A stretch of 59,689 bases of DNA from NCBI GenBank assembly GCA_024698685.1, contig JAILQZ010000094.1:1-59689 (forward strand), given 5' to 3'. Under the pieces are notes generated by a model that saw nothing but the letters and a program-made list of their open reading frames with translations, was not told the DNA's origin and did no database searches. The number at the start of each line of letters is the position of its first letter. Position 1 is the first letter of the stretch. The DNA is from a bacterium. GTDB lineage: Bacteria; Actinomycetota; Coriobacteriia; Coriobacteriales; CADBOM01. Positions 48,137 to 55,350 of this stretch are shown piece by piece. The translations under genes and the position numbers were made by a program.

Positions 48137-49516
48137 ATGGCGAAGAAGAATTCAGCGTTGGTGACGAAGCTCTATCGCGCGCTCAGCGTCGTTCAGAGCT
48201 ATGCCATGGCGACCAAGATCAGCGCAATCGAGACAGCCAGCGCAATCGCAGGCGTGCTCGTCGGCGGCATCGAGATCTTCGCCAACCTCGGCGGCGACGC
48301 CTCCGAGTACTCCGGGCTGATCCTCATCGCATGCGGCATCGCGATCCTCGTCCCGTTCATCCGCGCCTTCGCGTCGATCAGGACGAGCCGCTTCGGCCAC
48401 ACCATCCAGAGCAGCAAGATGTACCACGACGACGTGCAGAGCCGCCTGAAGCTCAGCCCCAACTACATCGCCAACGGCTACGAGATCCGCGACTTCGTCG
48501 ACGGCGGCGTGACCGAGCGCTACGTCGCGAGCGACCTGGTCGACCGCAGCCTTATCCGCGGATCCTTCCACCCCGAGCAGGCCAACCCGCTGTACCTCGA
48601 CAAGGGCGGCTACAGCATCCCCGACGAGGTGCGCCCGCTGGCCATCGGCATCATCTCCACCATCCTGCGCAAGGGCAAATCGAAGCGCCTGACCAACGGC
48701 AAGCTCACGCGCCAGAGCACCGACCTGCTGCCCGAGGACCCGAGCTTCAAGACCTGCGTGGTGAACAAGGTGCGCTACTTCGACGGCCAGTGCACACACG
48801 AGATCGTCTACAAGCAGGCGCCGAGCAAGCGATCGATCGACGAGTGCTTCAAGGGCGAGGCGCTGCTGATGGACGAGAGCGGCGAGCTCATAGAGCTGTG
48901 GCGCAGCAGGTGCGCGAACTTCATGGGCGCCTCGACCATCGCGATCACTCGCGACCTCAAGCTCATCCTCAACGTGCAGGGCAAGCAGAGCATGGCCAAC
49001 GCGGGGCGCTGCGCCCCGTCGGGCTCGGGCTCGGTAGAGTTCTCCGACTGCACGCTGGTCTTGGGGCGGAGCGCCAACGCCATGCTGCCGGCGCTTATAA
49101 CCCAGGCGGCCGAGCGCGAGCTGCACGAGGAGTGCGCGCTGAAGCTCGGCAGCAGCAAGATGAGGAGCTACCTCATCGGCTACGCACGCCTGCTCGAGCG
49201 CGGCGGCAAGCCCGACTTCTTCTGCGTGACGTTCCTCGACATGAGCTCCCAGCAGCTCGTCAGCGAGTACCTCGGCAACATCTCCGCGGGCGAGATGGAC
49301 CTCGGCACCGTTCCTGATCCGGTCGACATCGCGGATCCCCTGCATCCCTCGCAGGCGCTTGCCAGGGCGCTCGCCAAACGCGCCGCGGACAACCCTGGCC
49401 AGCACTCCATCTCGATCCAGCTCCACATCCTCGTGCACAACCTCGAGCTCTTCGAGGCCACAGAGGAAGGCCGTGCGGCGCTGGCTCAGTGGGCCGAGAG
49501 CGGCCAGCTCGGCTAG
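48137..49516 (+). CDS. Predicted 2-TM membrane-anchored protein with C-terminal NUDIX-like domain
   Basis: TM pair (SAIAGVLVGGIEIFA / GLILIACGIAILVPFIRAF), then NUDIX-like ANAGRCAPSGSGSVEF...AAERELHEECALKLG (REL-x-EE present, final G replaced). Confidence 0.6.
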   Translation: MAKKNSALVTKLYRALSVVQSYAMATKISAIETASAIAGVLVGGIEIFANLGGDASEYSGLILIACGIAILVPFIRAFASIRTSRFGHTIQSSKMYHDDVQSRLKLSPNYIANGYEIRDFVDGGVTERYVASDLVDRSLIRGSFHPEQANPLYLDKGGYSIPDEVRPLAIGIISTILRKGKSKRLTNGKLTRQSTDLLPEDPSFKTCVVNKVRYFDGQCTHEIVYKQAPSKRSIDECFKGEALLMDESGELIELWRSRCANFMGASTIAITRDLKLILNVQGKQSMANAGRCAPSGSGSVEFSDCTLVLGRSANAMLPALITQAAERELHEECALKLGSSKMRSYLIGYARLLERGGKPDFFCVTFLDMSSQQLVSEYLGNISAGEMDLGTVPDPVDIADPLHPSQALARALAKRAADNPGQHSISIQLHILVHNLELFEATEEGRAALAQWAESGQLG

Positions 49517-49551
49517 CACGCGGCTGTTTCCCCGCATCGCCCAATTTCTGG

Positions 49552-49579
49552 TGCAATTATTTGCGATTGTGCACGATTT
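49552..49579 (+). repeat. Phased repeat copy 1
   Basis: TGCAATTATTTGCGATTGTGCACGATTT. Confidence 0.95.
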
Positions 49580-49601
49580 CGGCCATTTTCCGTCGACGCG
49601 A

Positions 49602-49629
49602 TGCAATTATTTGCGATTGTGCACGATTT
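49602..49629 (+). repeat. Phased repeat copy 2 (identical 28-mer exactly 50 bp after copy 1)
   Basis: TGCAATTATTTGCGATTGTGCACGATTT. Confidence 0.95.
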
Positions 49630-49719
49630 TTCGACGAGGTTTGGATTTCGCAAAAACAGACAACCCCTCTGACCTGCGGTTTTGCTGAAACAGATGCCGC
49701 TCTTTCGGATCGGCTCGCA

Positions 49720-49734
49720 AAAAATCGTGCACAA
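49720..49734 (-). repeat. Phased repeat copy 3, inverted, core only
   Basis: AAAAATCGTGCACAA, reverse complement TTGTGCACGATTTTT. Confidence 0.85.
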
Positions 49735-49770
49735 CTTGATATTTTTGCACTCGACCTGACGCAGAGTGCG

Positions 49771-49793
49771 AAAATCGTGCACAATCGCAAATT
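49771..49793 (-). repeat. Phased repeat copy 4, inverted, 50 bp after copy 3
   Basis: AAAATCGTGCACAATCGCAAATT, reverse complement AATTTGCGATTGTGCACGATTTT. Confidence 0.9.
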
Positions 49794-49908
49794 TTGGCAA
49801 CGGTTTCGTTACAACTCGGCTCTCGGAGACATCGGCGACATAAGATTCGAGCGCCGGCCTGCGCCAACGCCCGAATCGAATCGCTATTTTGCAATAATCT
49901 GCAGCCCC

Positions 49909-50970
49909 CTACCCCTTCTTCTTCCTGTTATAGGCCCACCTGCCCTCGGCGAGCCTCTGCATGACGTCCATGTAGCGGCGGCCCATGACGATCGAGGCGG
50001 TGCCGAGGATGAAGACGACGAAGTACTTGTTGAGGCGATGGTAGCGCTCGAAGGTGCAGTCGCAGCGCCAGATCAGACGGCATGCGTTGCCGTAGATTGG
50101 CACGATCTGCCAGTTCCAGGTCCAGCAGAAGCGGCGGAACCACAGCTTGAGCGCAGCCTCCTCATTCGGCCCGCGGTTCTTGTAGCCCAGGTCGGTTGCG
50201 GTGTCGGAGTGCGCAGCCCAGCCATATGGCGCCACGTCGGAAACCTCGGTCACCCATTCGCCAATCGTCAGCGGCGCCTGGTGGAACCACTGGAAATCGC
50301 CGACCTTGAGATTCTGCCACTCGGGATGGATGTCGTAGTGGTTATGGATCTTGAAGGTGAAGATGCGCTCGAGCCAATCGAAGCTGTACCAGCCGGCCTT
50401 GGTCTGACCAGACTGCTTGACGTACTTCCACACCTTGTCGGCAGGCGCGTCGATGGTGATGGCGGAGTCGTAGCGCAGGTGCTTCTCTCCGGGCTTGATC
50501 CAATCATCGCCGGGCATGACGCGCGCCTTCTCCTCGGGGGTCTGCTTGTAGCGCATGCCGTAGACCCACATGTCGCCGAGGATGATGAAGAGGATCGCGA
50601 CGACGAGGAAGAAGGTGCCCCAGCCGCTCGGCTGCGCGATGCCGATGATGGTGCCGGGCACCGCAAGCACAACGCCGTAGGAGCCGAGGAACACGCTCAG
50701 CCATCCGCAGACCACGAGCGAGAGGATGCTTGACGCCGGGCTGCACGCTCCCGTGCGGGTCAGGATGTACCAGAGAACCACGCCGGTCGCCCAGCCGATG
50801 ATTCCGAGGAAGATGCCCTCAGCCGAGCACTCCATCTGGCGTTTGCGATGCGCGATTCCCCAGCAGATGAACACGCCGATCCACCCGAGGCAGAATCCGA
50901 TGAGGATGAAGCCCAGCTCCTTCCAGCGCGAATAGCGATATCCGTCGCGCCTCTCTTCGTACAAGATCAT
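49909..50970 (-). CDS. Multi-TM protein with C-terminal SRPBCC/polyketide-cyclase-like domain
   Basis: N-terminal hydrophobic segments; YDSAITIDAPADKVWKYVKQSGQTKAGWYSFDWLERIF typical of SRPBCC domains. Confidence 0.7.
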   Translation of the reverse strand: MILYEERRDGYRYSRWKELGFILIGFCLGWIGVFICWGIAHRKRQMECSAEGIFLGIIGWATGVVLWYILTRTGACSPASSILSLVVCGWLSVFLGSYGVVLAVPGTIIGIAQPSGWGTFFLVVAILFIILGDMWVYGMRYKQTPEEKARVMPGDDWIKPGEKHLRYDSAITIDAPADKVWKYVKQSGQTKAGWYSFDWLERIFTFKIHNHYDIHPEWQNLKVGDFQWFHQAPLTIGEWVTEVSDVAPYGWAAHSDTATDLGYKNRGPNEEAALKLWFRRFCWTWNWQIVPIYGNACRLIWRCDCTFERYHRLNKYFVVFILGTASIVMGRRYMDVMQRLAEGRWAYNRKKKG

Positions 50971-51182
50971 GTCATTGCTCCGTTCAATTCCGTTGCAGCG
51001 TCCGCGCATTGCGAAACCCCGCGCACAGCTATCCATGCGGGCCTTCCATTATCGCACAGTTGTCCATCATTTTTCCAAAACGCGCCTTCATCATGCCGTG
51101 AAGAAAAAACCGCGCACGCGTGCCGATACAAGCGTAGAATCGAACTATCCGAATATGTGTGCTTTTCAGGAGGCGTTTCATC

Positions 51183-52718
51183 ATGTTTACCGAGAACATC
51201 TACAAGACGTATTACTGCGACGTCGCGGTGGTGGGCGGCGGAGTCGGCGGCTGCGCTGCGGCCATCGAGGCTGCCCGCAAAGGCATGCGCGTCACGCTCT
51301 TCGAAAAGGGCGTCTCGCTGGGAGGTCTGGCCACCAACGGATTCGTACCCTCAGTAGCGGGCAACATCGAGGGAATCGCCCTCGAGTTCGTGCGCAGACT
51401 CAAGGAGATCGGCCAAATCGACGACTCCTTCCGCGAGGACGGCTTCAGGAACGCCCTGTTCGAGCCCGAGTACGGAAAGATCGTCCTCGAGGATATGGTC
51501 TTTGAGGCCGGTTCGCGCATCGTCTACGACTCCACGCTGATCTATGCGGAGGTCGAGGGGCGCAATATCACCCGCGCCATCTTCTACACCAAGAGCGGAT
51601 ATATGGCCGTCAAGGCGAAGATCTTCATCGACGCCACGGGCGATGGCGACCTCGCTGCCCTAGCCGGGGTGCCATACGAGATTGGCGGGCAGGAGTTCGC
51701 AGGCCTCAACATCGCCTCCACGCTCGGCTCGCGCTGGGCAAACGTCAACCTGGTCAAGTACGCAGAAGCCAACTCCAAGTTCATGCAGGAGCAGAGGGAT
51801 AAGGGCATCGAGTATCCGCGCGAGCTAGCTGCGGCGCTGCAGGATGAAGCCATCGAGAAGGGCGAGCTCACCCGTCGCGTAGGCAGCAAGCGCATGTTCT
51901 TCAAACTGCCGCTTCCCAACACGCCGAAAGACAACGCGGACATCGTCACCTACGCCTTCCATAGCTACTACACCCACTGCACCGACCCGATCGACATCAC
52001 GCGCCAGGTGCTCGAGCAGCACCAGCTCATGAAGCAGTTCCATGCGTTCTTGAAGAAGTACGTACCCGGATACGAGAACGTGCGCCTCGTCGGCCTGGGC
52101 AACATCCCCGGCGCAAGAGAGTCGCGCCATGTGTTCGGCGAATACATGCTCAAGGGCTACGACATCGCCTGCGGCTCCAAGTTCGAGGACGGCATCGCGC
52201 GCTTCCCGGAGATGTTCGACGTGCACCATCCCACCAACGAGGACTGGTTCTTCATCAGGCACATCCACATCCCCGAGCCGGCAGGCTCCGCAGTGTGCGA
52301 GGAAGAGCATATCGGAGTCGACTGCGATGCCAAGATCCATCCCTTCGGAATCCCGGCGGGCGTTCCCGCGCGCTCGAACCCCCGCGACTACTGCGACATC
52401 CCCTATCGCTGCCTGCTCCCGCAGGAGATCGACAACATGCTCTGCGCGGGAAGGTGCTGCTCGGCCGACTTCCACGCCACCGGCGCCATGAGAATCATCG
52501 CGCCCGCGATGGGCACCGGCATGGCAGCGGGCCTCGCGGCTAGCATCGCGGTGAACGAGGACGTGCGCCCGCGCGACATCGATGGCGTCAGAATCCGCGA
52601 CCTGATGATAGCCGACGGCGTGCCGCTGGACGAGCCGCCAGCCGGCTATTGGAAGATCCTGCGCGAGAAGGACGGCGAGCTTCGCATCAATATGGGAGAT
52701 GCCATCTCGATCGTTTAG
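51183..52718 (+). CDS. FAD-dependent oxidoreductase (FAD_oxidored/PF12831-like), paralogue A
   Basis: CDVAVVGGGVGGCAAAIEAARKGMRVTLFEKG; IFIDATGDGDLAALAG; C-terminal FAD motif MRIIAPAMGTGMAAGLAASIA. Confidence 0.88.
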   Translation: MFTENIYKTYYCDVAVVGGGVGGCAAAIEAARKGMRVTLFEKGVSLGGLATNGFVPSVAGNIEGIALEFVRRLKEIGQIDDSFREDGFRNALFEPEYGKIVLEDMVFEAGSRIVYDSTLIYAEVEGRNITRAIFYTKSGYMAVKAKIFIDATGDGDLAALAGVPYEIGGQEFAGLNIASTLGSRWANVNLVKYAEANSKFMQEQRDKGIEYPRELAAALQDEAIEKGELTRRVGSKRMFFKLPLPNTPKDNADIVTYAFHSYYTHCTDPIDITRQVLEQHQLMKQFHAFLKKYVPGYENVRLVGLGNIPGARESRHVFGEYMLKGYDIACGSKFEDGIARFPEMFDVHHPTNEDWFFIRHIHIPEPAGSAVCEEEHIGVDCDAKIHPFGIPAGVPARSNPRDYCDIPYRCLLPQEIDNMLCAGRCCSADFHATGAMRIIAPAMGTGMAAGLAASIAVNEDVRPRDIDGVRIRDLMIADGVPLDEPPAGYWKILREKDGELRINMGDAISIV

Positions 52719-52750
52719 GCGACAGGTCGGGCTTTGAATTGGAGAGCCGA

Positions 52751-53173
52751 ATGACAGAAGACAGCAAAGCAGGCGTTGCCCGCCGCGAGGACTGGAAAAC
52801 AGAGCCAATGCCTGAACAGCATGAGACCTTCGTGCTGAGCAGGTCGTTTAGCGATGAGGAAATGGCTGCGCTCCGTTGCGGCAATATCCCTCAAGCCATG
52901 GAGGACAAGTGGTTCTGGTACATGGAGGGATCTACTCTTTGGGCGCACCGCAGCTGGACTGGGAACTGCATCTACCAGGTCGACTTCAAAGATGACGGCA
53001 ATCATGTCGTGACGGTCAACCGCAATCCGGAGCAATACAAGTGCACCAGTGTCGAGGAGGACATCGAGTCCTTGAACAAGCTTTTGGACTGGTGGACCCA
53101 GGCCCCCTACGACCACTACAACGAGTGGATTTCTGAAACATACGATTCGCTGAAGAAGGCAGGCAAGATTTAG
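52751..53173 (+). CDS. Conserved small hypothetical protein
   Basis: MTEDSKAGVARREDW...FSDEEMAALRCGNIPQAMEDKWFWYMEGSTLWAHRSWTGNCIYQVDF; lies between the two FAD paralogues. Confidence 0.75.
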   Translation: MTEDSKAGVARREDWKTEPMPEQHETFVLSRSFSDEEMAALRCGNIPQAMEDKWFWYMEGSTLWAHRSWTGNCIYQVDFKDDGNHVVTVNRNPEQYKCTSVEEDIESLNKLLDWWTQAPYDHYNEWISETYDSLKKAGKI

Positions 53174-53232
53174 CGCGCAAGGCATATCAGGATTTGCAGA
53201 TTAGCCACATCATCGAAAGGTATTGACACGAT

Positions 53233-54768
53233 ATGCTTTCTGAGAATGTATACAAGACCTACTACTGCGACGTCGCGGTTGTTGGAGGCGGAACGGGCGG
53301 TTGCGCGGCGGCCATCGAGGCTGCCCGCAAGGGCATGCACGTCACGCTCTTCGAGAAGGGCGTCGCCCTGGGCGGCTTGGCCACATGCGGCTTCGTTCCC
53401 CAGATCGCGGGCAACATCGAGGGCATCGCGCTCGAGTTCGCGCAAAGGCTCCAGGAGATGGGCCAGCTTCTGAGCGCCTACGGCGACAAGTACCTGCGCA
53501 ACCCGCTTTTCGAGCCGGAGTACGGCAAGATCGCGCTCGAGGACATGGTGTTCGAGGCTGGCGCGCGCATCGTCTACGACTCCACGCTGATATACGCGGA
53601 GACCGAGGGCCGCAACATCATGCGGGCGATCTTCTACACCAAGAGCGGCTACATGGCCGTCAAGGCCAAGGTCTTCATCGACGCCACGGGCGACGGCGAC
53701 CTATCGGCGCTTGCCGGCGTGCCCTATGAGATCGGCGGCCAGGACTTCGCCGGGCTAAACATCGCGTCGACGATAGGCTCGCGTTGGGCCAATGTCAACC
53801 TGGTCAAGTACGAAGAGGAGAACGCGAAGTTCCTCGCGGAGCAGAAGGCGCAGGGCGTAGAGAGGCCAAGGGACCTCGTCTCGGCCCTGCAAGACGTCGC
53901 GCTGGAGAATGGCGAGCTCACGCAGCGCGTGGGCAGCAAGTTCAAGTTCTTCAAGCTGCAGCTTCCCAACACGCCGGAGGACAACGCGGACATCGTCACC
54001 TTCGCGTTCCACAGCTACTACTGCCACGCCACCGACCCGATCGACATCACGCGCCAGGTGCTCGAGCAGCACCAGCAGATGAAGCGCTTCCACGCCTTCC
54101 TCAAGAAGTACGTGCCCGGCTACGAGAACGTGCGGCTCGTCGGTATCGGCAGCCTGCCAGGCGCCAGGGAGTCAAGGCGCGTCTACGGCGAGTACATGCT
54201 CAAGGCTTCCGACGTGGCCTGCGGCACGAAGTTCGAGGACGGCATCGCGCGCTTTCCCGAGATGTTCGACACGCACCACCCCACTAACGGAGAATGGTTC
54301 TTCACCAGGCACGTGCATATCCCCGAGCCGGCTGGCTCGGCCGTGTGCGAGGAGGAGCACATCGGCATGAACTGCGATGCCGGGATGCATCCCTTCGGCG
54401 TGCCCGCAGGCATCCCCGCGCGCTCCAATCCGCGCGACTACTGCGACATCCCCTATCGTTGCCTGCTGCCACAGGAGATCGACAACATGCTCTGCGCTGG
54501 AAGGTGCTGCTCCTCCGAGTTCCACGCCAACGGAGCCATGAGGATCATCGCGCCCGCGATGGGCACCGGCATGGCCGCAGGACTCGCCGCGAGCATCGCC
54601 GTCAAGGAGGGCGTGCGCCCGAGGGACATCCCCGGCACCAGGGTTCGCGAGCTGATGATCGCCGACGGCGTGCCGCTGGACAAGGAGCCAGACGGTTACT
54701 GGGCGGAGCTTCGCGAGAAGGAGGGCGAGATCCACGTCAATTCGGGAGACTTCCTCGTGATCGAATAG
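53233..54768 (+). CDS. FAD-dependent oxidoreductase, paralogue B
   Basis: CDVAVVGGGTGGCAAAIEAARKGMHVTLFEKG; collinear and highly similar to paralogue A over its whole length. Confidence 0.88.
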   Translation: MLSENVYKTYYCDVAVVGGGTGGCAAAIEAARKGMHVTLFEKGVALGGLATCGFVPQIAGNIEGIALEFAQRLQEMGQLLSAYGDKYLRNPLFEPEYGKIALEDMVFEAGARIVYDSTLIYAETEGRNIMRAIFYTKSGYMAVKAKVFIDATGDGDLSALAGVPYEIGGQDFAGLNIASTIGSRWANVNLVKYEEENAKFLAEQKAQGVERPRDLVSALQDVALENGELTQRVGSKFKFFKLQLPNTPEDNADIVTFAFHSYYCHATDPIDITRQVLEQHQQMKRFHAFLKKYVPGYENVRLVGIGSLPGARESRRVYGEYMLKASDVACGTKFEDGIARFPEMFDTHHPTNGEWFFTRHVHIPEPAGSAVCEEEHIGMNCDAGMHPFGVPAGIPARSNPRDYCDIPYRCLLPQEIDNMLCAGRCCSSEFHANGAMRIIAPAMGTGMAAGLAASIAVKEGVRPRDIPGTRVRELMIADGVPLDKEPDGYWAELREKEGEIHVNSGDFLVIE

Positions 54769-54812
54769 CGACCACGGGGAATGGCTGCGCGAAACCCGCA
54801 AACCGCAAACGA

Positions 54813-54847
54813 AAGGCTCCCTCCAGAGCGATTCTGGAGGGAGCCTT
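54813..54847. terminator. Bidirectional terminator
   Basis: AAGGCTCCCTCCAGAGCGATTCTGGAGGGAGCCTT perfect inverted repeat between convergent units. Confidence 0.9.
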
Positions 54848-54876
54848 CTTCAGCTTCGATGGCTGTTCGCCATCTG

Positions 54877-55335
54877 CTAGATGATCTTGCGATCGGGGCT
54901 CGCGTAGACGACGCCCTCCTTCGAATCCTCCCACGCAGGAAGCTGATAGATGCGAGCGCCGCGCTGGCGGGCCGCCTCGATCTTCTCAACAGCATCCGCG
55001 CCGTAAGCGAGCGCCTTGTTGGGGCACTGCGCCACACAATACGGAAGCTCTCCGGCCTCGGTGCGCGGCTTGCACTTGATGCAGAATTGCGAATAGGTCG
55101 GCATCCACGACATGCGCAGGTCAGGCCACACGCCGGCCGGGCGGTCGATTCCCTCGCCCGATCCAAGGGTGCGAACCTTGACGAAGAACTTGCCATCGGC
55201 AAGCTTGTTGCCGGTCATGCAGGCAAGCGAGCAGGTCCAGCAGCCCGTGCAGCGCAAGCGGTCGACGAAGATGACATCCTCTGGAAGCTCATCGGCAGCG
55301 GGCGAATGCGCCCATACGATCTTCTTATCAGTCAT
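54877..55335 (-). CDS. 4Fe-4S ferredoxin-type electron-transfer subunit (eight Cys in cluster motifs)
   Basis: RCTGCWTCSLACMTGNKL and FCIKCKPRTEAGELPYCVAQCPNKAL; next to a molybdopterin enzyme. Confidence 0.85.
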   Translation of the reverse strand: MTDKKIVWAHSPAADELPEDVIFVDRLRCTGCWTCSLACMTGNKLADGKFFVKVRTLGSGEGIDRPAGVWPDLRMSWMPTYSQFCIKCKPRTEAGELPYCVAQCPNKALAYGADAVEKIEAARQRGARIYQLPAWEDSKEGVVYASPDRKII

Positions 55336-55350
55336 GATTGCATCCCCTTC

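Noticed and set aside
48152-49606. 484-aa minus-strand ORF antisense to the NUDIX-like gene
   Set aside because: The plus-strand ORF has a good SD/ATG and recognisable TM/NUDIX-like motifs; the antisense product is low complexity.
49540-49800. CRISPR array
   Set aside because: Only two identical direct repeats plus two inverted copies; spacers are 22 bp at most in the direct pair, orientation is mixed and no cas genes are present.
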